NCBI GenBank assembly: GCA_963730735.1
Contig: CAVSSX010000012.1
Location: forward strand, 434,001-498,000
Direction of reading: 5' to 3'
DNA: 64,000 nucleotides
DNA from: CAVSSX01 sp963730735
GTDB lineage: Bacteria > Actinomycetota > Acidimicrobiia > Acidimicrobiales > RAAP-2
A model generated the notes under the pieces. It worked only from the letters and a program-made list of their open reading frames with translations. It searched no databases and was not told the origin of the DNA. The translations under genes and the position numbers were made by a program. Below are positions 52,316 through 60,921 of the stretch, piece by piece (positions within the stretch are counted from its first letter, which is position 1; each line of letters opens with the position of its first letter).

Positions 52316-52369
52316 CTCGGCCCGAGGGGCCGAGAATCCTTGACGGGTCCGTCGCGTGGCACCTATATC
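52316..52369 (+). promoter_or_regulatory. hairpin and sigma70-type promoter of the hpnC operon
   Basis: TTGACG (52340-52345), 18 bases, TATATC (52364-52369) is the best promoter-like pair near the cluster. Just upstream, CTCGGCCC (52316-52323) and GGGCCGAG (52327-52334) form an 8-base stem with a 3-base loop, a possible terminator for the regulator gene. Transcription from here would give hpnC a leader of about 95 bases. Confidence 0.6.
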
Positions 52370-52470
52370 AGTGATGACCCATTGGTCATCGTCGCTACGC
52401 GAAGGAGCAGCCGACGGTACAGCGTGCGCCCCAAGCGTCGACTCCAGCCGCCATTCCCGCGTCCTCGGCG

Positions 52471-53304
52471 GTGCTGCAACAGGCGCGCGCCGAGAACTTC
52501 CCTGTGGCCACCCACCTGCTGCCCCGCCGGGTCAGGGGCCACCTGCTGGCCATCTACGGGTTCGCCCGCCTGACCGACGACATCGGCGACGAAGCCGAGG
52601 GCGACCGGCTCGAACTCTTGGACTGGCTCGAGGACGAGCTGCACCGGGCGGCCGACGGCCGGGCCACCCACCCCATCCTCCAGGCCCTCACACCGACGCT
52701 GGTCGAGCTCGACCTGCCGCTCGACCCGTTCCTCGACCTCATCGAAGCCAACCGCCAGGACCAGAAGGTCACCCGCTACGCCACGTACCAGGACCTCCTC
52801 GACTACTGCCGGCTCTCGGCCAACCCGGTCGGGCGCCTGGTCCTCCTCGTCCTCGGCGCCTCGACGCCCGAACGGGTCGCCTGGAGCGACGACGTCTGTA
52901 CCGGCCTGCAGATCGTCGAGCACCTCCAGGACGTCGGCGAGGACGCCCGGGCCGGCCGGATCTACCTCCCGCTCGAGGACCTGGCCCGGTTCGGCTGCAC
53001 CGAGGACGAGCTGTTGGCCCCCCGGGCCACACCGGCCCTGCGGCGCACCGTGGCCCACGAGGCGGCGCGGGCCCGCCAGCTCCTCGGCGCCGGCGTGCCC
53101 CTGGCCCACACGCTGCCGGCCCGGGCTCGCCTGGCCGTGACCGGCTTCGCCGGCGGCGGCATGGCCGCCCTCGACTCGGTGCGAGCCGCCGGCTACGACG
53201 TGCTGGCCACCACCTGCACGCCCCGACCGGCCCGGATCGCCCAGCGGTTCGCCGCCACCCTGGCCCGTTCGCTGTCCGGCACCCCGACCGGGGCCGGCGC
53301 ATGA
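52471..53304 (+). CDS. hpnC: squalene synthase HpnC (hydroxysqualene synthase)
   Basis: 277 residues. Trans-isoprenyl synthase fold: ARAENFPVATHLLPRRVRGHLLAIYGFARLTDDIGDEAEGDR (about residues 5-46) with the first Asp-rich motif, and LQIVEHLQDVGEDARAGRIYLPLEDLARFG (about 148-177) with the second. HpnC converts presqualene diphosphate to hydroxysqualene. The GTG used is the first in-frame start after a stop at 52375 and gives a slightly short N-terminus with no clear ribosome binding site. A GAAGGAG at 52401 lies before an in-frame GTA (52417), so a GTG misread there, giving 18 more residues, should be considered. Stop overlaps hpnD (ATGA). Confidence 0.88.
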   Translation: MLQQARAENFPVATHLLPRRVRGHLLAIYGFARLTDDIGDEAEGDRLELLDWLEDELHRAADGRATHPILQALTPTLVELDLPLDPFLDLIEANRQDQKVTRYATYQDLLDYCRLSANPVGRLVLLVLGASTPERVAWSDDVCTGLQIVEHLQDVGEDARAGRIYLPLEDLARFGCTEDELLAPRATPALRRTVAHEAARARQLLGAGVPLAHTLPARARLAVTGFAGGGMAALDSVRAAGYDVLATTCTPRPARIAQRFAATLARSLSGTPTGAGA

Positions 53305-54137
53305 ACGCCGACGAGGCCTACCGCCGCTGCGAGGAGATCACCCGTCGTGAGGCGAAGAACTTCGCCTACGGCATCCGGCTCCTGAAGGAGCCCGAGCGCC
53401 GGGCGCTGTCGGCCGTCTACGCCCTGGCCCGACAGATCGACGACATCGGCGACGGCGACGACACGGCGGCCGAGCGCCTGGAGGCCCTGGCCCGGGTGCG
53501 CAAGGACCTCCATCCCCTCGACCCCGACACCGACGACCCGGTACTGGCGGCCATCGGCTTCGCCACCGCCGACTACCAGTTGCCGCTCGGGGCCTTCGAC
53601 GAGCTGATCGAGGGCTGCGAGATGGACGTGGAGGGCACGACCTACACCACCGCCGACGAGCTGGTCGGCTACTGCCGGCGGGTGGCCGGATCGATCGGCC
53701 GGCTGTCGCTGGCCGTCTTCGGGACGTCGGGGAGCGTCGCCGCCGAGCGGGCCGACGACCTGGGCGTGGCCCTCCAGCTGACCAACATCCTGCGCGACGT
53801 CGTGGAGGACGGGGCCCGGGGCCGGGTGTACCTGCCGGCCGAGGACGCCGTCACCGTCGGCTGCCCGCCCGACCTCCAGGCGCCGCCCGAGGTCGTGGCC
53901 AAGCTGGTGGCCTTCGAGTGCGGCCGGGCCCGCGAATGGTTCGACCGGGGCCTCCAACTCCTGCCCATGCTCGACCGCCGCCCCCGGGCCTGCGTCTCGG
54001 CCATGTCCGGCATCTACGCCCGGCTGCTCGACCGCATCGAGCGCGACCCACTGGCCGTGACCCGGGGCCGGCTGTCCCTCCCCACCTGGGAGAAGGCCTG
54101 GGTGGCGGGGACCAGCCTGGTCGGTGGTGGGCGATGA
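53301..54137 (+). CDS. hpnD: presqualene diphosphate synthase HpnD
   Basis: 278 residues. RREAKNFAYGIRLLKEPERRALSAVYALARQIDDIGDGDD (about residues 15-54) carries the first DDxxD-type site, and ALQLTNILRDVVEDGARGRVYLPAEDAVTVG (about 157-187) the second. HpnD condenses two farnesyl diphosphates to presqualene diphosphate. The order C-D-E in overlapping ATGA steps is the standard three-gene squalene route that replaces the eukaryotic-type squalene synthase. Intact frame. Confidence 0.92.
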   Translation: MNADEAYRRCEEITRREAKNFAYGIRLLKEPERRALSAVYALARQIDDIGDGDDTAAERLEALARVRKDLHPLDPDTDDPVLAAIGFATADYQLPLGAFDELIEGCEMDVEGTTYTTADELVGYCRRVAGSIGRLSLAVFGTSGSVAAERADDLGVALQLTNILRDVVEDGARGRVYLPAEDAVTVGCPPDLQAPPEVVAKLVAFECGRAREWFDRGLQLLPMLDRRPRACVSAMSGIYARLLDRIERDPLAVTRGRLSLPTWEKAWVAGTSLVGGGR

Positions 54138-55504
54138 GCGCGTCGGCGGCGAAGGGCCACCGGGTGGTCGTCGTGGGTGGCGGCCTGGCCGGCATCACGG
54201 CCGCCCTGGGGGCGGCCGACCGGGGCGCCGACGTGGTCCTGGTCGAGCGCCGGACCAAGCTCGGCGGCCTGACCTGGTCGTTCCAGCGCAAGGGGCTCTG
54301 GTTCGACAACGGCCAGCACGTGTTCCTGCGCTGCTGCACCGCCTACCTCGGGTTCCTCGACCGCATCGGCGCCACCGGTGACGTGCACCTCCAGTCCCGG
54401 CTCGACCTCCCGGTGCTGGCCCCGGGCGGACGGCGAGCCACCCTCACCCGATCCGCCCTCCCGGCACCGCTCCACCTGGCGCCGGCGCTCCTGCGCTACG
54501 GCCACCTCTCCCTGGCCGACCGGGCCCGGTTGGGCCGGGCGGCGCTGCCCCTCGGGCGCCTCGACCCGGCCGACCCGGCGCTCGACACCCAGACCTTCGG
54601 CGAGTGGCTGGCCCGGCACGGGCAGCGACCGGCGGCCATCGAGGGCCTCTGGGACCTCATCGCCCTCCCGACCATCAACGTCCGGGCCGACGAGGCGTCG
54701 CTGGCGCTGGCCGTGAAGGTCTTCCGGACCGGGCTGCTCGACACGGCCGACGGCGGCGACATCGGCTGGTCCTCGGTGCCCCTCGGCGTGCTCCACGGCG
54801 ACCACGCCGTCCGGGCCCTCGACGCGGCGGGCGTGGAGACGGTGCTCGGGTCACGGGTCAACGCCCTCGACGAGCGCGGCCCGGGACACTGGTCGGTCGA
54901 CCTGGGCGACCGGGAGCTCGCCGCCGAGACGGTCATCGTCACCACGCCACCGGCGGTGACGGCGGCGCTCGTCCCCGAGGGGGTCCGGCCCGACGTCGAG
55001 GCGCTCGGCGCCTCCCCCATCGTCAACGTCCACCTGGTCCTCGACCGCCGGGTCACCGACCTGCCCTTCTGTGCCACGGTGGGCTCACCGGCCCAGTTCG
55101 TCTTCGACCGGACCGACGCCTCGGGCCTCGATCCTTCGACCGGCCAGGTCCTGGCCATCTCGCTCTCGGGCGCCGACGACTACGTCGGACGGCGGCCCGA
55201 GGACCTCATCGACACGTTCTTCTCGGCCGTGGGCGACCTGTTCCCGGCGGCCCGACGGGCCCGGCTGCTCGACGGCGTCGTCACCCGGGAGCAGACGGCC
55301 ACGTTCCGCGGCCGTCCCGGACAGGCGGCGCTGCGACCCGGCGCCCGCACCGGCCGACCCGGGCTCTTCCTGGCCGGCTCGTGGTGCGACACCGGCTGGC
55401 CGGCGACCATGGAGGGGGCCGTCCGCAGCGGCACGGCGGCGGTGGCGACGGCGCTGGACGACCCGGTGGCCGATCGGGACTGGCATCTCGAGGGGGCGGC
55501 ATGA
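54134..55504 (+). CDS. hpnE: hydroxysqualene dehydroxylase HpnE (FAD)
   Basis: 456 residues. The FAD Rossmann motif VVVVGGGLAGITAALGAADRGADVVLVERR (about residues 11-40) and KLGGLTWSFQRKGLWFDNGQHVFLRCCTAYLGFLDRIG are characteristic of HpnE and phytoene-desaturase-like amine oxidases. The second FAD segment is FLAGSWCDTGWPATMEGAVRSGTAAV (about 417-442). HpnE reduces hydroxysqualene to squalene using FADH2. Overlaps hpnD (ATGA) and the prenyl synthase (ATGA). Confidence 0.92.
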   Translation: MSASAAKGHRVVVVGGGLAGITAALGAADRGADVVLVERRTKLGGLTWSFQRKGLWFDNGQHVFLRCCTAYLGFLDRIGATGDVHLQSRLDLPVLAPGGRRATLTRSALPAPLHLAPALLRYGHLSLADRARLGRAALPLGRLDPADPALDTQTFGEWLARHGQRPAAIEGLWDLIALPTINVRADEASLALAVKVFRTGLLDTADGGDIGWSSVPLGVLHGDHAVRALDAAGVETVLGSRVNALDERGPGHWSVDLGDRELAAETVIVTTPPAVTAALVPEGVRPDVEALGASPIVNVHLVLDRRVTDLPFCATVGSPAQFVFDRTDASGLDPSTGQVLAISLSGADDYVGRRPEDLIDTFFSAVGDLFPAARRARLLDGVVTREQTATFRGRPGQAALRPGARTGRPGLFLAGSWCDTGWPATMEGAVRSGTAAVATALDDPVADRDWHLEGAA

Positions 55505-56517
55505 CCGCGCTGCCCACCGAGCAGGTCGACCGCGGCGGACCGGGTCCGTCGGGTGCCCCGGCCTCGCTGGACCGCGTCACCCGACTGGTGGCCCCGGCCC
55601 TGGCCGAGGCCGTCACCCGGCTCAGCCCCTCGGTGGCCGAGGCCGTCGACCACCACCTGGCCGGCGGGGGCAAGGGCGTGCGGGCGGCGCTGGTGGTGCT
55701 GGCCGCCGAAGGGACAGGCGCCCCGTCGGCGACCGGCGTGCCCGGCGCCGTGGCCATCGAGCTCGTCCACAACTTCTCGCTCCTGCACGACGACATCATC
55801 GACGGCGACCACGAGCGGCGGCACCGGCCCACGGTGTGGTCCAAGTTCGGGGTCGGCCAGGCCATCATCGCCGGCGACGCCCTGGCCACCCTGGCCACCC
55901 AGGTCCTCCTGGACGAGCTGACCCCGGCCCGGGTCCGGGCCGCCTCGGTGCTGGCCGACGCCACCCAGGCCATGATCGGCGGCCAGGCCGACGACATGGC
56001 CTACGAGTCCCGCCGGTGGGTCACCGTCGAGGAGTGCCTGGCCATGGAGCGCGGCAAGACCGGTGCCCTGCTGGCCTGCGCCCTCTCGCTCGGGGCCGTC
56101 CTGGGTGGCGCCGACGACGCCGTGGTGGGCGCCCTGGCCGAGTTCGGCGAGCACCTCGGCACCTCCTTCCAGGCGGTCGACGACGTGCTCGGCATCTGGG
56201 GCGAGCCCCAGGTCACCGGCAAGCCGGCCGGCAGCGACCTGCTGGCCCACAAGAAGAGCCTGCCGGTCTCGCTGGCCCTGGCCGCGTCGGACGACCGGGA
56301 GGCCCTGCTCGAGCTGCTGCACCGCGACCTCGACGCGGCACAGGTGGCCGAGCTGGCCGCCCGCCTCGAGGCCGAGGGGGCCCGGGACGAGACCATGGCC
56401 ATCGCCGACGCCCACCTGGACTCGGCGCTGGCGGCGCTGGCCCGGGCGGGCCTGGCCGAGGGCCCGTCCGCCGAGCTCCAGGCGGTGGCCCACTACGTGA
56501 CGGCGAGGGACCGATGA
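55501..56517 (+). CDS. polyprenyl diphosphate synthase (hopanoid cluster)
   Basis: 338 residues. ELVHNFSLLHDDIIDGDHERRHRPTVWSKFG (about residues 84-114) has the first Asp-rich motif and Arg pair. The second motif reads FQAVDDVLGIWGEP (about 222-235), DDxxG in place of DDxxD, as is common in actinobacterial family members found in hopanoid clusters. GSDLLAHKKSLPVSLAL follows. It should supply farnesyl diphosphate (perhaps longer products) for HpnD. ATGA overlaps on both sides place it firmly in the operon. Confidence 0.88.
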   Translation: MTALPTEQVDRGGPGPSGAPASLDRVTRLVAPALAEAVTRLSPSVAEAVDHHLAGGGKGVRAALVVLAAEGTGAPSATGVPGAVAIELVHNFSLLHDDIIDGDHERRHRPTVWSKFGVGQAIIAGDALATLATQVLLDELTPARVRAASVLADATQAMIGGQADDMAYESRRWVTVEECLAMERGKTGALLACALSLGAVLGGADDAVVGALAEFGEHLGTSFQAVDDVLGIWGEPQVTGKPAGSDLLAHKKSLPVSLALAASDDREALLELLHRDLDAAQVAELAARLEAEGARDETMAIADAHLDSALAALARAGLAEGPSAELQAVAHYVTARDR

Positions 56518-58415
56518 CCACGACCGCCGACCGGACCACCTCCCCCGCCACCGACGACCTCGGTCGGCGGGCCGCCACCGGCCTGGCCCGGGCCGCCGCG
56601 CACCTGCGCGGCCTGCGCCACGCCGAAGGATGGTGGAAGGGCGAGCTCGAGACGAACGTGACCATGGAGGCCGAAGACCTCCTCCTGCGCCAGTTCCTCG
56701 GGATCGAGTCGACCGAGCAGATCGCCGCCACGGCCCGGTGGATCCGCAGCCAGCAACGCGATGGACGGGACCTGGGCCACCTTCTACGGCGGCCCCGGCG
56801 ACCTCTCCACCACCATCGAGGCCTACGTCGCCCTGCGGCTGGCCGGCGACCCGACCGGCGCCCCCCACATGGCGTCGGCGTCGGCGTTCATCCGCCAGCA
56901 GGGCGGCATCGAGGCGTCGCGGGTCTTCACCCGCATCTGGCTGGCCCTGTTCGGGCTGTGGTCCTGGGACGAGCTCCCGGTCCTGCCCCCCGAGCTGGTC
57001 CTCCTCCCGCCCTGGGTCCCGCTCAACGTCTACGACTTCGGCTGTTGGGCCCGCCAGACCGTCGTGGCCCTCACCGTGGTCGGCGCCCACCGCCCGGTCC
57101 GGCACCTCCCCGTCACCGTCGACGAGCTCCGGGTGCGGCACCCCGCGACCCACAGCCCCGGTCGATCCGCACCTGGGCCGGCCGGTTCGAGCGGGTCGAC
57201 CAGCTGCTGCACCGCTACGAGCGCCGGCCGATCGGGCCCCTGCGCCGCCTGGCCCTGCGCCGGGCCGAGCAGTGGATCGTCAGCCGCCAGGAGGCCGACG
57301 GGTCCTGGGGCGGCATCCAGCCGCCCGTGGGTGTACTCGATGATGGCCCTCTCCCTCCAGGGCTACGCCCTCGACCACCCGGTCATGCAGGCCGGCCTGA
57401 AGGGCCTCGACGACTTCACCATCGAGGACGAGCGGGGCCGACGCCTCGAGGCCTGCCAGTCGCCGGTCTGGGACACCGCCCTGGCCACCATCGCCCTGGC
57501 CGACGCCGGGGACCCGGCCGGGGACCCGCTCGCTCGAGGCGTCGGCCCGCTGGCTGGTCGACGAGGAGATCACCGTGGCCGGTGACTGGCGGGTCCGGCG
57601 GCCCGACCTCGCCCCCGGCGGGTGGGCCTTCGAGTTCGCCAACGACCACTATCCCGACATCGACGACACGGCCGAGGTGGTCCTGGCCCTGGGCCGCACC
57701 CGCTCGGCCGACGACCCGTCGGTCGAGCGCGGCCGTGGCGTGGCTCCTCGGCATGCAGTGCCGCGACGGTGGCTGGGGGGCCTTCGACGTCGACAACACC
57801 CGCACCCTGTGCCGGGAGCTCCCGTTCTGCGACTTCGGCGAGCTCATCGACCCGGCCAGCGCCGACGTCACCGCCCACGTCGTCGAGATGCTGGCCGTCC
57901 TCGGACGCGACGGGGAGGCCATGAACCGGGGCGTCGAATGGCTGCTCACCCACCAAGAGGCCGACGGCTCGTGGTTCGGCCGCTGGGGGGCCAACCACGT
58001 CTACGGCACCGGTGCCGTCGTCCCGGCCCTGACGGCGGCCGGCCTGGCGGCCGACCACCCGTCGATCCGGCGGGCCGTGGCCTGGCTCGAGCGGCACCAG
58101 AACGACGACGGGGGCTGGGGCGAGGACCTGCGCTCCTACCGCGACCCGAGCAGCGTCGGTCGGGGGGCGTCGACCGCCTCGCAGACCGCCTGGGCGCTGC
58201 TCGCCCTCCTGGCGGCGGGCGAGCGGGGGGCGGCCACCGACGGCGGCGTCCGCTTCCTGCTCGACACCCAGCTCGACAGCGGCACCTGGGACGAGCCGTG
58301 GTACACCGGCACCGGCTTCCCCGGCGACTTCTACATCAACTACCACCTGTACCGGTTGGTCTTCCCGGTCACCGCCCTCGGGCGCTACGTGCACGGGGGG
58401 CCGGCCAATGGCTAG
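56514..58415 (+). CDS. shc: squalene-hopene cyclase (five apparent indels)
   Basis: About 632 residues after corrections, the usual length. Cyclises squalene to hopene/hopanol on the membrane. Catalytic motif DIDDTA lies at 57658-57675. QW repeats: RQEADGSWGG, QCRDGGWGAFDVDN, QEADGSWFG, QNDDGGWGED, QLDSGTWDEP. The N-terminal part is DGTWATFYGGPGDLSTTIEAYVALR. Frame changes near 56757 (+1 G), 57160 (-1), 57325 (+1 G, PPWVYSMMALSLQGY restored), 57535 (+1) and 57735 (+1); their sum is a multiple of three. Every conserved element is present in order. The cluster has no other cyclase, so sequence error is likelier than loss. ATGA overlap with the prenyl synthase. Confidence 0.87.
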   Translation: MTTTADRTTSPATDDLGRRAATGLARAAAHLRGLRHAEGWWKGELETNVTMEAEDLLLRQFLGIESTEQIAATARWIRSQQRDGRDLGHLLRRPRRPLHHHRGLRRPAAGRRPDRRPPHGVGVGVHPPAGRHRGVAGLHPHLAGPVRAVVLGRAPGPAPRAGPPPALGPAQRLRLRLLGPPDRRGPHRGRRPPPGPAPPRHRRRAPGAAPRDPQPRSIRTWAGRFERVDQLLHRYERRPIGPLRRLALRRAEQWIVSRQEADGSWGGIQPPVGVLDDGPLPPGLRPRPPGHAGRPEGPRRLHHRGRAGPTPRGLPVAGLGHRPGHHRPGRRRGPGRGPARSRRRPAGWSTRRSPWPVTGGSGGPTSPPAGGPSSSPTTTIPTSTTRPRWSWPWAAPARPTTRRSSAAVAWLLGMQCRDGGWGAFDVDNTRTLCRELPFCDFGELIDPASADVTAHVVEMLAVLGRDGEAMNRGVEWLLTHQEADGSWFGRWGANHVYGTGAVVPALTAAGLAADHPSIRRAVAWLERHQNDDGGWGEDLRSYRDPSSVGRGASTASQTAWALLALLAAGERGAATDGGVRFLLDTQLDSGTWDEPWYTGTGFPGDFYINYHLYRLVFPVTALGRYVHGGPANG

Positions 58416-59908
58416 CCGACAGCGACCGGCCGCGGGCCTGACCGTGCTCACGGCCCTGCGCCTGGAGGGCCTGGCCCTGCGGGGCCCGGTGACCACGATC
58501 GGCATGGGCCCGGTGCGGGCCACCCGGGCGGCGACGCGTCTGGCCGGTCGCCTGGCCCCGGACGCCCCCGTGGCCCTGGTCGGCGTGTGCCGGCGGTCTC
58601 GCCCCCGACCTCACCCCGGGCACCCTGGTGGTGGCGACCGAAGTCCGCACGACCGACGGCTCGGCCCCCGTCGTCCTCCCCGGCGCCGAGCTGGTGGCGA
58701 GCGAGCTGCGCCGGGCCGGGGTGGCGGTGCGCACCGGGCCGATCGTGTCGGTCGACCACGTCGTGCGGGCAGCCGAGCGCGCCGAGCTGGTGGCCAGCGG
58801 TGCCCTGGCCGTCGACATGGAGTCGGCCGCCGTGCTCGCCGCCCTCCCCTCCCACCCGCTGGTCGTGGTCCGAGCGGTGGCCGACACGGCCGAGCGCGGC
58901 CCCGTGCGCGGCGGGATCCGCGGCCTCGGCGCCCTCCGGCAGGTTCGACCGGCGATCGAGCGATGGGGTCGGGCGGCCGGCCACCACGACGTGGTGCTGG
59001 CCGCCCCCCGGTCCTTCTGCGCCGGCGTCGAGCGGGCCATCGAGATCGTCGAACGGGCCATCGAGCGCTTCGGGGCACCGGTCTACGTGCGGCGCCAGAT
59101 CGTGCACAACGCCCACGTCGTCGGCGACCTCGAGTCGCGCGGGGCGGTGTTCGTCGAGGAGCTCGACGAGGTGCCCGACGGCGCCACCCTGGTCCTGGCC
59201 GCCCACGGCGTGTCCCCCGAGGTCCGTCGCCAGGCGACCGACGAGCGCGACCTGGTCGTCATCGACGCCACCTGCCCCCTGGTGGCCAAGGTCCACCACG
59301 AGGCCCGCCGGTTCGCCGACCGCGACTACCACATCGCCCTCATCGGGCACACCGGCCACGAAGAGGTGGTCGGCACGCTCGGCGAGGCCCCGGGGCGTAT
59401 CTCGGTCATCGAGCGGGTCGAGGACGTCGACGCCCTCGACCCGGCGCCCGGGACCCCGTTGGCCTACCTGACCCAGACGACCCTGGCCACCGACGAGACG
59501 GCGGAGATCGTCGACGCCCTCCGCCAGCGCTTCCCCGACATCGCCGGTCCGAGCCAGAACGACATCTGTTACGCCACCCAGAACCGCCAGGACGCCGTGC
59601 GGGCGCTCGCCGAGCGCTGCGAGCTCATCCTGGTCGTCGGGTCGGCCAACTCCTCCAACACCGCCCGCCTCGTCGAGGTGGCCCGTCGAGAAGGTCGCCG
59701 GGCCGAGTTGTTGGAGGACGCCACCGAGCTCCAGCTCGGCTGGTTCGACGGTGTGGCCACGATCGGCCTCACCGCCGGGGCGTCCGCCCCGGAAGTCCTC
59801 GTACAAGGGGTCATCGACGCGCTCGGCCGATTGGGCCCGATCGACGTCGGCGAACACCGCATCACCGAAGAAACCGTCCGATTCTCTCTCCCACAGCAGG
59901 TGCGCTAA
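58408..59908 (+). CDS. ispH: HpnG-IspH fusion: hopanoid phosphorylase + HMBPP reductase (one frameshift)
   Basis: About 499 residues. Domain 1 (about residues 1-185) is HpnG, a nucleoside-phosphorylase fold that removes adenine from adenosylhopane: LVGVAGGLAPDLTPGTLVVATEVRTTDGS, AVDMESAAVLAAL (substrate Met-Glu) and VRAVADTAERG. Domain 2 (about 190-499) is IspH, the [4Fe-4S] enzyme making IPP/DMAPP: APRSFCAGVERAIEIVERA, DATCPLVAKVHHEA, GHTGHEEVVGT, NDICYATQNRQDA and VVGSANSSNT. Its three cluster Cys are present, and no stop or start separates the domains. One extra T near 58588 (GTGTGCC) interrupts domain 1. Overlaps the shc and hpnH genes. Confidence 0.87.
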
Positions 59909-60916
59909 TGCCCGTTCCCGTCCGTCAGAACCTCCGTATCGGTACGCCATCTCTTGCAAGCAGCGGCTGAAGAAGAACAAGCACTACCCGTTCATCGTCG
60001 AGATCGAGCCCCTCTTCGCCTGCAACCTCTCGTGCCCGGGGTGCGGCAAGATCCAGCACCCGACCGACATCCTGCGCAAGCGGCTGTCGGTCGAGGACAT
60101 CCTCGGCGCCGTCGAGGAGAGCGGCACGCCCATGGTCTCGATCGCCGGCGGCGAGCCGCTGCTGCACCCCGACATCGCCAAGATCGTCGAGGAGCTCGAC
60201 CAAGCGCAAGGTCTACGTCTACCTGTGCACCAACGCCGTGCTGCTGCGGCGGCGCATGGACAAGTTCACGCCCTCGCGGTACTTCTCCTGGGTCGTCCAC
60301 GTGGACGGGCTGGGGGAGCGCCACGACGCGGCGGTCGACCGTGACGGCGTCTTCGACGAGGCCGTGGCCGCCATCAAGCAGGCCAAGGAGCGCGGCTTCC
60401 GGGTGACCACCAACTCGACGTTCTTCAACACCGACTCCCCCAAGACCGTCCGCGACGTCCTCGACTTCTTGAACAACGACCTCGGGGTCGACGCCATGAT
60501 GATCTCGCCGGCCTACGCCTACGAGAAGGCCCCCGACCAGGAGCACTTCCTCGGCGTGGACCAGACCCGCAAGCTCTTCCGGGAGGCCTTCGCCGGGAAG
60601 CGCAAGGGCTGGCGGCTCAACCACTCGCCCCTGTTCCTCGACTTCCTCGAGGGCAAGGCCGACTTCCAGTGCACCGCCTGGGGCGTCCCCTCGTACTCGG
60701 TGCTCGGCTGGCAGCGACCCTGCTACCTCATGGCCGACGGCTACGCCAGCAGCTACAAGGAGCTGGTCGAGACGACCGACTGGGACGCCTACGGCCGGGG
60801 CAAGGACGAGCGCTGCGACAACTGCATGGCCCACTGCGGCTACGAGCCCTCCGTCGGTCATCGCCACCATGGGGTCGCTCAAGCAGTCCCTCCGGGCCCT
60901 GGTCAACACCCACTGA
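59908..60916 (+). CDS. hpnH: adenosyl-hopene transferase HpnH (radical SAM), three apparent indels
   Basis: About 335 residues after corrections. HpnH adds the 5'-deoxyadenosyl radical to hopene to give adenosylhopane. The radical-SAM motif is FACNLSCPGCGK (CxxxCxxC). Also MVSIAGGEPLLHPD, VYVYLCTNAVLLRRR, VVHVDGLGERHDAAVDRDGVFDEAVAAI, SPAYAYEKAPDQEHFL, GWQRPCYLMADGYASSYKELVE-TDWDAYG and CDNCMAHCGYE, all HpnH hallmarks. Frame changes near 59944 (-1), 60203 (+1 C, ELDKRKVYVYL restored) and 60858 (+1 G, PSVVIATMGSLKQSLRALVNTH restored). The ATG overlaps the ispH TAA (TAATG). Confidence 0.9.
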
Positions 60917-60921
60917 CGCCC

